A program made the position numbers and the translations under genes. Below the pieces are notes generated by a model that saw only the letters and a list, made by a program, of their open reading frames with translations, ran no database searches and was not told the origin of the DNA. From Aureibaculum algae (lineage in GTDB: Bacteria; Bacteroidota; Bacteroidia; Flavobacteriales; Flavobacteriaceae), in the NCBI RefSeq assembly GCF_006065315.1, contig NZ_CP040749.1, forward strand, positions 2,246,501 to 2,310,500: DNA of 64,000 nt, written 5' to 3'. Positions 37,665-46,432 of this stretch are shown here, piece by piece (within the stretch, counting starts at the first letter, position 1; every line of letters starts with the position of its first letter).

Positions 37665-37716
37665 GTAAAAACCCCCATTTACCGTGTTTTTACTCAGCAG
37701 TTAATCACTAAATTTG
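37665..37716 (+). promoter_or_regulatory. Promoter with overlapping inverted repeat for the MORN-like gene
   Basis: TAAATTTG at 37709-37716 fits the Bacteroidota -7 box, about 18 bp downstream of a TTTT tract. Inverted arms GTAAAAAC (37665-37672) and GTTTTTAC (37686-37693) overlap the -33 region and may be an operator. The start codon at 37767 would give a leader of about 45 nt. Confidence 0.5.
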
Positions 37717-37766
37717 TACTGTGCTGTCGCCAAAAAAGGAGGCACCCATTGCATTAAAACTTAATT

Positions 37767-39854
37767 ATGCCTATAAAATTCAGTACCGTTTGTCTTTTCT
37801 TAATAACGATGTTATATCAAACGACTATGAACGCTCAAAAAGATACTATTTATTACGATCAGGATTGGGACAAAACCACAAAACCGAATGCCCATTTCTA
37901 CCGCCCGCTACCTATGGAGCAAGACGGCGATAGAACGTTGTTTAAAGACTATTATATTGATGGCACCTTGCAATTTGAAGCGTGGCAAAAAAAGCTGGAT
38001 ACTACAGAAACCGCATTTTTTGGTTCCGATGGTTATTTTTATGATGGTACCGTAATTTGGTATTATGCCAACGGTCATAAAAAGACAGAGGTAAACTATA
38101 AAAATAGAAAACAAAACGGACCAGAAATCACCTATTATGAAAACGGTGCCATAAAAAAAGAGCTTGAAATGATAGAGGACGAACAGCAATCTTCCAAATC
38201 GTATACTAAAGATGGAAAATTACGAACCGAATTACAGTTTAAAAATGGCCGCCCTGAAGAAGGTATCAGTGACTGTTTTATTCAGTATAAAGAAGGGGCA
38301 AAAATAGGCGAGCAATTGTATTATGAAAATACGACCCTATTGGCCTATGAACGTGTTTGCCCCGATAAAGGCTGTTACGCAGAAAACACACAAATTTATT
38401 ATGACAAAAAAGGAGGTATTCTTCAAGAAAATACCTGTGATGGTGAAGAAATTATAGAAGGTGCCGAAATTGTATTTTTTGAAGGAGACGATTGTGGCTA
38501 CGTAAAAGGAATAAAATCTATTACAACGATAAAAAATGGTGACTTTAATGGACCCTATACCAGGTTTGATACCGACGGAAACGTACGCTATAGTGGTACC
38601 TATAAAATGCATGAACCGTACGAAGGTACTTTCGAGACTACTGAAAATTATCTTACCTACGTCACAATCTATACAAACGGGACTAAAAATGGAACCGAAA
38701 CCGTATGGAATAAAGAAAAGAAAATTGCAGAAGGGGTATATATAGAAGGCGTTAAACAAAATGGTTCTTTTGTAGTACAACGACAATTTACAGGTTGGTC
38801 TAAAATACCCATCATTTTAAATCTAAAAGACGGAAAGGAGGAAGGCCAGCAAAAATTCTATAATACAGCCAGAGACATCACCATGGGGTATTACCATGCC
38901 AAAGCAGGAAAAAAAGACGGAGCCTATGCCGTATTTGATTATGATGGTGAAGTACTTGCTCAGGCCACCTATAAAGACGGAAAACCGTTTGACGGTGAAG
39001 TACTGATTAATGACGAATATCGTTTGTATAAAAATGGAGAACGGGTCAGAGAAAACGTAGTGGTTGATGCTGTAGCACAAGAACGAATGGAAGCGTTTTC
39101 TAAAGGATCTGACACCATTGAAGGTGGATATAATATGGGGGGATTTGAAATGGCAGGTTCTATTATTTTTTTAGATACCCATCAGTTTTTCTTCTCGTTA
39201 AGTGTGGGCAGTTTAGATTTAACTACTTATGGTGCGTATCATTTAAAAAATGGAACCTTAAAACTACAGGTTCCTGAAGAGCAAAAGCAGGACTTTGTAG
39301 TCTATGGTAAAAACGATCCTACTTTAAAAGATACCGTACAAATTCAATATTATAATTACAATGCTCGCAGCAAGCCTGTACTGCAATTGAACAAGCAATG
39401 GGTTACCTTAGAAGATGTAACGCAACAAGAAGAGGAAAGGTCGAGCCAGCGTAATGAAACGTTTCAAATAGACCTCAAAAAATTGTCTACCCTAAAAATT
39501 GGCATTAAATCGCCATCTGATAAAGGCATTCAATTAAATAGCCTACTAGAAGCGGAAACCGTAAACGATTATAATAGTTTTATTATCGCGTATAATGTAT
39601 CTAGCAGAGAAATTAAACAATTTGAAAATGCTACTTTTACATTCAATGGAGAAAACTTGGTGAGTGATGGTAAAGAAAAACAGAAAAGATCACTTTCAGA
39701 AGCCGATAAGGAAAATGTGTTGGACTATATTATAGAAAACAGGGCATTTCCGAATACCATTCAAAACGGGAGCTATACAAAAGTAAAGCTGAATTCAAAA
39801 GCCAGTACTCAAAAAATTAAGAAGTATACCCAACTTATGAAAACGGAAGAATAG
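37767..39854 (+). CDS. Large exported MORN/YwqK-repeat protein
   Basis: A 695-residue precursor with a signal peptide (LITMLYQTTMNAQ). Residues about 60-420 are tandem beta-hairpin repeats of the YwqK/MORN type (GTVIWYYANGHKKTEVNY, GPEITYYENGAIKKELE, GQQKFYNTARD, YAVFDYDGEVLAQATY). The C-terminal 250 residues are a separate alpha/beta domain (SLDLTTYGAYHLKNGT, TFTFNGENLVSDG). Such repeats occur in surface-associated and interbacterial-immunity proteins, but no toxin partner is seen nearby. The small lipoprotein gene that follows 61 bp later may be cotranscribed. Confidence 0.85.
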   Translation: MPIKFSTVCLFLITMLYQTTMNAQKDTIYYDQDWDKTTKPNAHFYRPLPMEQDGDRTLFKDYYIDGTLQFEAWQKKLDTTETAFFGSDGYFYDGTVIWYYANGHKKTEVNYKNRKQNGPEITYYENGAIKKELEMIEDEQQSSKSYTKDGKLRTELQFKNGRPEEGISDCFIQYKEGAKIGEQLYYENTTLLAYERVCPDKGCYAENTQIYYDKKGGILQENTCDGEEIIEGAEIVFFEGDDCGYVKGIKSITTIKNGDFNGPYTRFDTDGNVRYSGTYKMHEPYEGTFETTENYLTYVTIYTNGTKNGTETVWNKEKKIAEGVYIEGVKQNGSFVVQRQFTGWSKIPIILNLKDGKEEGQQKFYNTARDITMGYYHAKAGKKDGAYAVFDYDGEVLAQATYKDGKPFDGEVLINDEYRLYKNGERVRENVVVDAVAQERMEAFSKGSDTIEGGYNMGGFEMAGSIIFLDTHQFFFSLSVGSLDLTTYGAYHLKNGTLKLQVPEEQKQDFVVYGKNDPTLKDTVQIQYYNYNARSKPVLQLNKQWVTLEDVTQQEEERSSQRNETFQIDLKKLSTLKIGIKSPSDKGIQLNSLLEAETVNDYNSFIIAYNVSSREIKQFENATFTFNGENLVSDGKEKQKRSLSEADKENVLDYIIENRAFPNTIQNGSYTKVKLNSKASTQKIKKYTQLMKTEE

Positions 39855-39915
39855 GGTATTGTAAGTATATAAAATGGGGGAACCCACATTACTAAAAATT
39901 AATATAAGAATAAAA

Positions 39916-40269
39916 ATGAAAAATAGTTGGATTGCAGTAATTGCATTGGTATTGGTAGGTTGTAGTACGGAATATTACGAAGGGTATGTATATTTTAAAG
40001 ACAAGCCTGTAAAAGACGTTTTTGTAAAAGAAAAAGACGGAAATATGTTCTCTGTACAAACCGATGACAAAGGGTATTTTAAACTAGAAAAAACAATTGA
40101 TGCCAAAGCGTTGATTTTTATGAAAAGTGAATTTGAAAATGATACCGTTATTTTAAAAGGACTAGACCCAATAGCAACACCTTTTTTAAGAGCTCAATCA
40201 GATACCTTACAGTTAGAAAAAGCAGGTCTTCTTTTTGATACTGAAGGGGCTTATGAAGTAATAAACTAA
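39916..40269 (+). CDS. Small lipoprotein with carboxypeptidase-regulatory-like fold
   Basis: Open from 39874, but the ATG at 39916 gives a lipoprotein signal with Cys16 (VLVGCSTEY), so the precursor is 117 residues. The mature part looks like a short regulatory-like beta-sandwich (GYVYFKDKPVKDVFVKEKDG, DKGYFKLEKTI). It directly follows the MORN-like gene. Function unknown. Confidence 0.72.
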   Translation: MKNSWIAVIALVLVGCSTEYYEGYVYFKDKPVKDVFVKEKDGNMFSVQTDDKGYFKLEKTIDAKALIFMKSEFENDTVILKGLDPIATPFLRAQSDTLQLEKAGLLFDTEGAYEVIN

Positions 40270-40293
40270 ATAAAAAATGGCGTTCTTGTAAAG

Positions 40294-40324
40294 TTTGTTA
40301 CTAAATTAGGTGCCTTTAACTTTG
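40294..40324 (+). promoter_or_regulatory. Consensus Bacteroidota promoter
   Basis: TTTG (40294-40297), 19-bp spacer, TAACTTTG (40317-40324): an exact match to the TTTG-N19-TAnnTTTG consensus. Transcription would begin near 40331, about 33 nt before the TTG start of the nuclease-like gene. Confidence 0.75.
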
Positions 40325-40363
40325 TAAACTAGCTTACTTAACATACATATTTAAAAACAAATA

Positions 40364-40936
40364 TTGGAACTACAACAAATAACTCCTGAAAGGAAAAAAG
40401 GAACTGAAAATTTTAAGTTTGATAATGAAACACTGAACTTTAAACTAAATGATTTTTGGATTTGGAATCAGTCAAATCTAATTGAGAATAGAACTCGTGG
40501 AATATTAGCCGAATTTATTGTAAAAAAAGCTCTCGATATAAAAGAAGGAGTTCGAATTGAATGGGACTGTTATGATTTAATAACAGAAAATGGAATTAAA
40601 ATCGAAATAAAATCAGCAGCATATATTCAAAGTTGGAAACAGAAAAAGTATTCAACTATCCAATTTGGAATTGCTCAATCAGTTGGAGACCCGCTTCATG
40701 TTGAATATGATGGAAATATAAAAAGATGGAGTGATTTTTATATATTTTGTGTTCTAAACAATAAAGATCAAGAGACATTAAATCCAATTGATTTAAATCA
40801 ATGGTCTTTTTATGTATTAAAAACAGAAGTATTAAATGATAAGATTCCTACTCAGAAAACAATCGGTCTAAACTCCCTGTTGAGATTAAACCCAATTAAA
40901 TGTAATTTTAATGAGTTGAAAAGTGTAATTAAATAA
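40364..40936 (+). CDS. PD-(D/E)xK nuclease-like protein with TTG start
   Basis: A 190-residue protein with a restriction-endonuclease-like core: RGILAEFIVKKALD helix, then Asp71 in WDCYD and Glu81-x-Lys83 in KIEIKSAAY, the D...ExK set of metal-dependent nucleases. No ATG occurs in frame before or within the reading frame; the only start is TTG at 40364 (ATA precedes it), and an in-frame stop lies at 40352. The consensus promoter 40 bp upstream argues that it is a real gene and not a fragment. No methylase is adjacent, so a classical restriction-modification pair is unlikely. Confidence 0.8.
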   Translation: MELQQITPERKKGTENFKFDNETLNFKLNDFWIWNQSNLIENRTRGILAEFIVKKALDIKEGVRIEWDCYDLITENGIKIEIKSAAYIQSWKQKKYSTIQFGIAQSVGDPLHVEYDGNIKRWSDFYIFCVLNNKDQETLNPIDLNQWSFYVLKTEVLNDKIPTQKTIGLNSLLRLNPIKCNFNELKSVIK

Positions 40937-41089
40937 AAAATACAGTATTCAAGATTTCATAAAATTTATACTTACTTTTAAACTAAATAACGAACCAACA
41001 GGTATTCAATAAACGATTTACTGGCTACGAAACTTCCAGTTTTCGAGTCGTACAAATCTTATATAAACCGTTATTTATAATAATACACA

Positions 41090-41758
41090 ATGCTGATAAA
41101 AGAATTGCAACTCTACAGCTCTAACCTTAAAGCCCAAGCGGACTTTTACATAAAAGTATTGGGTGTAACCTGTATTGCCCGTAATGACCAATATGTTTCT
41201 TTACAAATGGGGAATTCTATTTTGACGATAGTGTATAAGCCTGAGGCAAAACCCTATCATTTTGCCATTACGATACCTGCCCATAAAGAAGTAGAAGCAT
41301 TGGCATGGCTTAAGGCTCGTGTAGTTATAGAGCAGGAGGGAAGTAATGAAATTATTGACTTTACCGCATGGAATGCGAAGGCCATGTACTTTTATGACCC
41401 AGACAAAAATATTGTAGAGCTCATTGCACGGAACAATTTAAAGAATACTGTACCAGAACCGTTTGACACGTCTCAATTTCTTGAGATTTCAGAAATAGGT
41501 GTACCCACAGTAACAATTGAAAAGGTATATACGCAATTAAACGCAGTAACGGGTATACAAATTTATGATGGTAGCTTTGATCGTTTTTGTGCCATAGGTG
41601 ATGAACGTGGACTTTTTATATGCATTAACCCCAAGGTAAAAGATTGGTTTCCTACCAATGACAAGGCCTTTGCTTCTGCCTTTGAAATTATGGTTGTAGA
41701 ACACCAAAAGACTTACCGAATGCAGTATGAGGATGAAGCATTCAAGCTGTTGGGTTGA
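41090..41758 (+). CDS. VOC-superfamily protein (glyoxalase/extradiol fold), two domains
   Basis: A 222-residue protein with two VOC modules. The first (1-115) has a typical opening LQLYSSNLKAQADFYIKVLGV and the metal-site-like YFYDPDKNIVELIAR. The second (about 130-222, ISEIGVPTVTIEKVYTQL) is less complete. Ligands of the first are plausible (Glu in IVELI), so it may be a dioxygenase- or glyoxalase-like enzyme, or a binding protein. No neighbour hints at a substrate. It is convergent with the next gene (8-bp gap). Confidence 0.9.
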   Translation: MLIKELQLYSSNLKAQADFYIKVLGVTCIARNDQYVSLQMGNSILTIVYKPEAKPYHFAITIPAHKEVEALAWLKARVVIEQEGSNEIIDFTAWNAKAMYFYDPDKNIVELIARNNLKNTVPEPFDTSQFLEISEIGVPTVTIEKVYTQLNAVTGIQIYDGSFDRFCAIGDERGLFICINPKVKDWFPTNDKAFASAFEIMVVEHQKTYRMQYEDEAFKLLG

Positions 41759-41765
41759 AATAGTT

Positions 41766-42734
41766 TTAATATTCTTTAAAAAGGGCTGGATAACTCATGG
41801 AGCCCAGTTGAACGGTTCCTTTCCATGAATGATCAGGTTGTTTTTCTAAGGACATGTTGTACAACATTTTTACTTTTTTATCGGCAAGGGAATCCCATGC
41901 ATAAATATCTGAAGTAATGGTAGTATTGGTTATAATAGATTCTGTAAATTGTTCTGAATTGTTTTTACCCTCATACCATTTATAAATAACGGGGTCCGAT
42001 TTTTTAGTACGTTGCAGCACTAGTATTTTAAATTTTAATTGGCGTTCGTATTTGGTTCCTTCTTGGGTAATGGCTCTATCTCTAAATAATTTATTGAATA
42101 TGCCAGGTCTCCGTATAATGGTATCTGATTCATTTAAAAGCAAGTTCTTGCCATACGCTGTCAATTTTTCACGTATAGATGAATACGGAAAATCAGCAGA
42201 TAGATTTTCTACTCCATTTACCTTAACTCGCATGTCTTCTTGTAACAATTCAATGCGAATAGAAATGTTTGAAGTAGGGTTTATTTTATCGAGAGCCACT
42301 AGCGAATCTAATAGTTGGGTTAATTTTTCTTCATAGCCTCTATCCCTTTGATTCATATAAATATCTTCATACTCAAAGAAATCTCCGGTACGTTTATCAA
42401 AGAATTCTATGTCTTTGTAGGGCTTACCCTTTTGGGAACCAAACAGTTCCACAAAAATAATATTGGAGTTGTAATCAAATTGTTTCCAATTATTAAATTC
42501 GAGTTTAGATGGTAAGGCTAAGGTTTTTGTAAAAGGCGTCTTTTCAAACTGCCCAGGTAAATGCAATAAATGTTTAAGGTGTAAAAAAGAATTTACTTTT
42601 TCTTCAACCAAGGTATCTTTTTTATGGGTAAGCACAGGGAATTTATAGTGGGTTGTCGATTCTAAATTAGAAAATTCTTGGGCAAAAGAACCATTACAAA
42701 TTAGTACTGCAATTAGGAAACGAAATGTATTCAT
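41766..42734 (-). CDS. Exported protein of unknown function
   Basis: A 322-residue precursor with signal peptide (VLICNGSFAQ). The mature part is a mixed alpha/beta protein with no recognised motif (YDNSNIIFVELFGSQKG-like strands, then a lysine-rich middle) and ends in SMSYPALFKEY. Its first 25 codons and upstream region are repeated at 45943-46374, beyond the accessory module, as a truncated copy. Confidence 0.8.
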   Translation of the reverse strand: MNTFRFLIAVLICNGSFAQEFSNLESTTHYKFPVLTHKKDTLVEEKVNSFLHLKHLLHLPGQFEKTPFTKTLALPSKLEFNNWKQFDYNSNIIFVELFGSQKGKPYKDIEFFDKRTGDFFEYEDIYMNQRDRGYEEKLTQLLDSLVALDKINPTSNISIRIELLQEDMRVKVNGVENLSADFPYSSIREKLTAYGKNLLLNESDTIIRRPGIFNKLFRDRAITQEGTKYERQLKFKILVLQRTKKSDPVIYKWYEGKNNSEQFTESIITNTTITSDIYAWDSLADKKVKMLYNMSLEKQPDHSWKGTVQLGSMSYPALFKEY

Positions 42735-43046
42735 AAGCGTAAATAAAGGGTTGCTGTTTTATAAGCCGTAAAATTACAGAATTTTAAAAAGGGGACACCC
42801 CCTGTTTACGGTTAAAATTTGATGAGGTATAGTTGGGGTAGGTTTATGTACTTAAAAAAAAAGGGGGTTTTTCCCCTTTTTTATTCTTTTAAAACATCTT
42901 AACTTTATAAATTGTGAATAAACAATTTTTAATGCCGAATAATTTTATACAATAGGATTCTTTATTAATTTGTTACATTTGAGTATTGTCGCTAAAGAAG
43001 ACCCAATACACCCTAATATTTTTCTTTATTTGTTTAGCGTAAACGT
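42661..43046. repeat. Direct repeat DR-1, left copy
   Basis: This block covers the 5' end of the gene at 41766-42734 and its upstream region. It recurs at 45943-46374 with roughly 85-90 percent identity by eye over the first 240 bp, including the hairpin terminator, a TTGTTACATTTG block and the GTATTGTCGCTAAAG block. The two copies flank the 43.1-45.8 kb gene module in direct orientation. Confidence 0.85.
42853..42893. terminator. Hairpin terminator inside DR-1
   Basis: AAAAAGGGGG and CCCCTTTTTT arms with a T-rich loop; the equivalent in the right copy lies at 46136-46165. Confidence 0.6.
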
Positions 43047-43122
43047 AATACCATGACCGATTTACCCGCAATATGTTTATCAAGTTGTTGCCAATTAAAG
43101 AAACCACCTAAGAAAATAAAAT

Positions 43123-43938
43123 ATGGATAATTTAAAAGATAATGGAAAAGAACATATTGTTGATAAAATAATTGATGGCACTTTAACAGGAGTGAATTAT
43201 CATAACAAATTATTTGTTCGAGTTGGTTCAAAGGACGATACTTTTAAGAAAGTTAATTTTAGCCATACTTATTTTGACCATTGTTATTTCAGGAATTGCG
43301 TGTTTGACTCTTGTAACTTTAATGGATGCAAGTTTATAAATTCTAATTTTGCAAGCTCAAAATTTATGGGTTGTAAATTTGATTATGCGACATTTCAAAA
43401 CACGATAGTTGATGAAGAAATCTTAGAAACTGGATTTCCAGGTTATGACAATCTTAAATTAAAATTTGCTAGGTCACTAAGAACAAATTTTCAAGGACTA
43501 GGAGATGCTGAGTCAGCAAACAAAGCCATTGAAATTGAACTCGAAGCTAGAGAATCGCATCTAAAAAAAGCATGGAAAAGTAACGAATCTTATTACAGGA
43601 AAAAGTACAAAGGAAAAGAAAGATTTTTTGCATACTTAAAATGGCTTAGATTCAAAATTCAAGCATTTATATGGGGAAATGGAGAAAGTACGATGAAACT
43701 TATTCGTTCGGGAGTAATTTTGTGGCTTTTGATGACAGTTTATGACGTATTCAAATTTGGAAACCTTAATGAGCTAACTAGCTATTGGGATTCATTTGTG
43801 AAAATGCCACAAATGTTTTTGAGCATAGAAAAACCGACTGGTTATCCTAATATATATTTAAGTTTTATTTATATAATTAGATTAATTGCGTTTGGTCTAT
43901 TTATGTCTATTCTATTAAAGAGATATAATAAAAGATAG
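43123..43938 (+). CDS. Pentapeptide-repeat membrane protein
   Basis: A 271-residue protein. Residues about 38-95 are pentapeptide repeats (FKKVNFSHTYFDHCYFRN, FDSCNFNGCKF), which fold as a right-handed beta-helix. A charged helical linker follows (IEIELEARESHLKKAW), and then two or three transmembrane helices (ILWLLMTVYDVF; IYLSFIYIIRLIAFGLFM) close to the basic C-terminus. The repeat region should face the cytoplasm. It starts 5 bp before the nucleotidyltransferase gene and forms an operon with it and the following small gene. Pentapeptide proteins with membrane helices occur as effectors in phage defence, but this combination is new to me; function is inference. Confidence 0.85.
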   Translation: MDNLKDNGKEHIVDKIIDGTLTGVNYHNKLFVRVGSKDDTFKKVNFSHTYFDHCYFRNCVFDSCNFNGCKFINSNFASSKFMGCKFDYATFQNTIVDEEILETGFPGYDNLKLKFARSLRTNFQGLGDAESANKAIEIELEARESHLKKAWKSNESYYRKKYKGKERFFAYLKWLRFKIQAFIWGNGESTMKLIRSGVILWLLMTVYDVFKFGNLNELTSYWDSFVKMPQMFLSIEKPTGYPNIYLSFIYIIRLIAFGLFMSILLKRYNKR

Positions 43939-43942
43939 GCAA

Positions 43943-44587
43943 ATGTATATTTATGTTTTTGGTTCCATATGTAGAGGTGAAATAGACAAACGATCTGATA
44001 TTGACTTATTGGCAATTGTTGAGAAAGATGAAAGTAGAACTATATTTGATAAAAATAAGTTCTCTATTTACACTAGTAAACGATTAATAGATTTATGGGA
44101 TGAAGGAAACCCTTTCGCTTGGCATTTGTTTCTTGAATCTAAGTTAATTTATAGTGATAATAATTGTGATTTAATCCAAGACTTGGGTAAGCCAAAAACT
44201 TATGCAAACTTGGAGAATGACCTAAATAAATTCTCAAATTTATTTAACGATTCAATAAAGTCGATAAATGAATCTGAAAATTCAAGAATATTTGATTTAT
44301 CGATGATTTTTTTAGCCATAAGAAATTTCGCAACGTGTTATTCTTTAGGCTCTTTGAATGAATATAATTTTTCAAGGCATTCGGCTTTAAGATTAACTAA
44401 AAATAGATTGGAAATTTCACCTAAATGTTATGAGGTTTTAGAAAGAGCTCGAATTTTATCAACAAGAGGTATTGGAGAATTAATAACAAAAAAAGAAACC
44501 CAAATAGTTTTGTCAGAATTGGACATTATAAAAAAGTGGTTTCATCAAATTTCATTTAGATTATGCATGAATTCAACAACCGAATAG
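43943..44587 (+). CDS. Nucleotidyltransferase (MNT-type) with helical C-domain
   Basis: A 214-residue protein. The N-terminal beta-polymerase-fold site is visible: GSICRGEIDKRSDIDLL, with Gly7-Ser8 and the metal-binding Asp19-x-Asp21. The C-terminal 140 residues form a helical bundle of the HEPN/KNTase type (DLSMIFLAIRNFATCYSL, RHSALRLTKNRLE), but no clear RxxxxxH catalytic motif for HEPN ribonucleases is seen. This suggests an enzyme that adds nucleotides to a target, perhaps a toxin or an antitoxin modifier, and not a classical two-gene MNT-HEPN pair. It lies 4 bp after the pentapeptide gene and overlaps the next gene by 25 bp. Confidence 0.88.
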   Translation: MYIYVFGSICRGEIDKRSDIDLLAIVEKDESRTIFDKNKFSIYTSKRLIDLWDEGNPFAWHLFLESKLIYSDNNCDLIQDLGKPKTYANLENDLNKFSNLFNDSIKSINESENSRIFDLSMIFLAIRNFATCYSLGSLNEYNFSRHSALRLTKNRLEISPKCYEVLERARILSTRGIGELITKKETQIVLSELDIIKKWFHQISFRLCMNSTTE

Positions 44588-44859
44588 AACTCCAAAGGGA
44601 AGTTTTACAAATTATTAATCAAAAAAAATTCGATTTCGAATTGACTGGACTATCTGACGGTGCTATAAAAAGATGGTTGTCCGATAATAAGTTTAATAAC
44701 GATTCAGAATCGATCAAAATTATTTTCAAAATAGCTTCAAAATTATTCTTTCTAGCCAATAAAAGTCAAGAACAGATTACCAATGCATATAGGAAATTGA
44801 GCATTGAAGTAACCGAATTGATAGATGCTTTAAGAATAAAAATTAATAATTTGAATTAA
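44563..44859 (+). CDS. Small helical protein, partner of the nucleotidyltransferase
   Basis: A 98-residue mostly helical protein (IELQREVLQIINQKKFDFEL, then KIIFKIASKLFFLANKSQE) without a recognised fold. It overlaps the nucleotidyltransferase by 25 bp, which indicates translational coupling. A role as an antitoxin or regulatory partner is a guess from position and size. Confidence 0.68.
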   Translation: MHEFNNRIELQREVLQIINQKKFDFELTGLSDGAIKRWLSDNKFNNDSESIKIIFKIASKLFFLANKSQEQITNAYRKLSIEVTELIDALRIKINNLN

Positions 44860-45298
44860 AAAAAACTGCTTAAAACAAGGTTAATCGTTGCGATTAACAA
44901 ATAATACAAACTTAGTGATATTATCCTTTAGCAAGTAGACTAGAAAACTTAATTAGCTATAACTACCAATGCATAAGTTTTCAACATTAAAGTGATCTAA
45001 CACTTTCAAGAAATGTTTTGCGAATTCACACTAGTGTATTTACATAATTTTACTTTCTAATTATTCTAATACCTACGAAAAGATTACTACATTTATAGTT
45101 CGTTAAACAAAATATTAGCTAACAAAGAACTTAAGTGAAAAACAATTTTCACCTTTAGCAGAACTGAGTCAAAAGTCTAAATAGACCTTTAACGGCAAGT
45201 AACTATATTTCTAATTTGGTAATCTATATTATAGAATTAATGGTACTTATGCCAATATGCTGTAAATAAACCGAAAACTAAAAAAAAATAATAATTAA
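44860..45298. other. AT-rich intergenic region within the accessory module
   Basis: About 440 bp with strong A/T bias and no credible open frame or hairpin terminator with a U-tract. It may hold a promoter for the gene at 45299. Confidence 0.4.
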
Positions 45299-45844
45299 AT
45301 GACAAAATTAACTTCAATCGATTTCTATAATACTTGGAAAGAAAAAGTTACGAATAGAAAAGAAGAAATGCTAAAAGTTTGGAGAAAAAATAAAGAATTG
45401 ACTTTGTTTATAAAAGGCTCTGAAAATTCAATTATTGACGAAATTGCAAATCATTTTGGACTTTTATCTTATGAACAAGATTATTACTCAATTGATGCGA
45501 TTTTATATGAAAAAGACAATTTAACACCAAAAATAAAAGCAAACACCTTTTGGTTTAGAGATATTAAAGTTGCATTTGAACATGAGAATAATTTTAAAAG
45601 TGGACTTTATCAAGAAATTTCTCATTTACTTATTACCAACTGTGAATTGAAAGTGTTGGTTGCTTATCCAGATTATGAACCTGACAATGAACTTGAATAT
45701 TTACATGAAATAATTAAGGGAACAAGACATTCAAAAGAGCTTTCCGAAAAAGAAAATTTCCTTATAATATTTGGTTACGAAACCGGATTTGAATGGGAAG
45801 GATATATTTATAAAGAGAATAATTGGAAAAAAATAATTGAATAA
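45299..45844 (+). CDS. Unknown protein, possibly nuclease-like
   Basis: A 181-residue soluble protein. A centre of SIDAILYEKD followed by a strand ending FEHENNFKSG and then YQEISHLLITNCE recalls PD-(D/E)xK-like folds, where E-x-E/N pairs can replace ExK, but the match is weak. C-terminal part is FLIIFGYETGFEWEGY. It stands alone before the right copy of the direct repeat. No firm function. Confidence 0.7.
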   Translation: MTKLTSIDFYNTWKEKVTNRKEEMLKVWRKNKELTLFIKGSENSIIDEIANHFGLLSYEQDYYSIDAILYEKDNLTPKIKANTFWFRDIKVAFEHENNFKSGLYQEISHLLITNCELKVLVAYPDYEPDNELEYLHEIIKGTRHSKELSEKENFLIIFGYETGFEWEGYIYKENNWKKIIE

Positions 45845-45942
45845 AAATATTCGCACAAAAAAAAACTTTAACTTAATAGAAGTTCAAAATTAAAAGTCAA
45901 TTATTTTAACCCAATCCTCTTTAAACCCTATTGTACAAGAAC

Positions 45943-46374
45943 ATCTAACTCAGAAAATTCTTGGGCAAAAGAACCATTACACATAAGTACTGCAATTAGG
46001 AAACGAAATGTATTCATAAGCGTAAATAAAGGGTTGCTGTTTTATAAGCCGTAAAATTACAGAATTTTAAAAAGGGCACACCCCTTGTTTATGGTTAAAA
46101 TTAGTTGAGTTTTAGTTGAGGTCGTTTTATGTACTTAAAAAAGGGGTTTTTCCCCTTTTTTTATTAATATAATAGAACTTATCTTTATAAATTGTGAATA
46201 CCTCAAAAAGTTTGCTACTTTTAAGGATGCTTATTGTTTAATTGAATAATTTATAAGCCCAAAAATATTATATAACTCAATTATTTATTAAATTAATTTG
46301 TTACATTTGGGTATTGTCGCTAAAGTAAACCCAATAAACCCTAATCCTATCTTTGTGTGTTTAGCGAAAACGTA
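45943..46374. repeat. Direct repeat DR-1, right copy (truncated gene end plus upstream region)
   Basis: Second copy of 42661-43046. On the minus strand it begins with the same MNTFRFLIAVL-coding codons (start at about 46017), but the reading frame is broken at 45943 where homology ends. An extra 45 bp (from about 46201) is inserted. TATCTTTG (46348-46355) and TACATTTG (46302-46309) are possible promoter -7 boxes for the gene at 46433. Confidence 0.85.
46136..46165. terminator. Hairpin terminator in DR-1 right copy
   Basis: AAAAAAGGGG and CCCCTTTTTT arms around a T-rich loop, the counterpart of 42853-42893. Confidence 0.6.
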
Positions 46375-46432
46375 AATTTATTAAAGATATATTCGTAAAG
46401 TGTTTATATTATTGTTTTAGCCAATTTAAGAA

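Noticed and set aside
43943..44587. Classical MNT-HEPN toxin-antitoxin pair
   Set aside because: The helical C-terminal part lacks a clear RxxxxxH motif and the small downstream gene does not look like HEPN or MNT.
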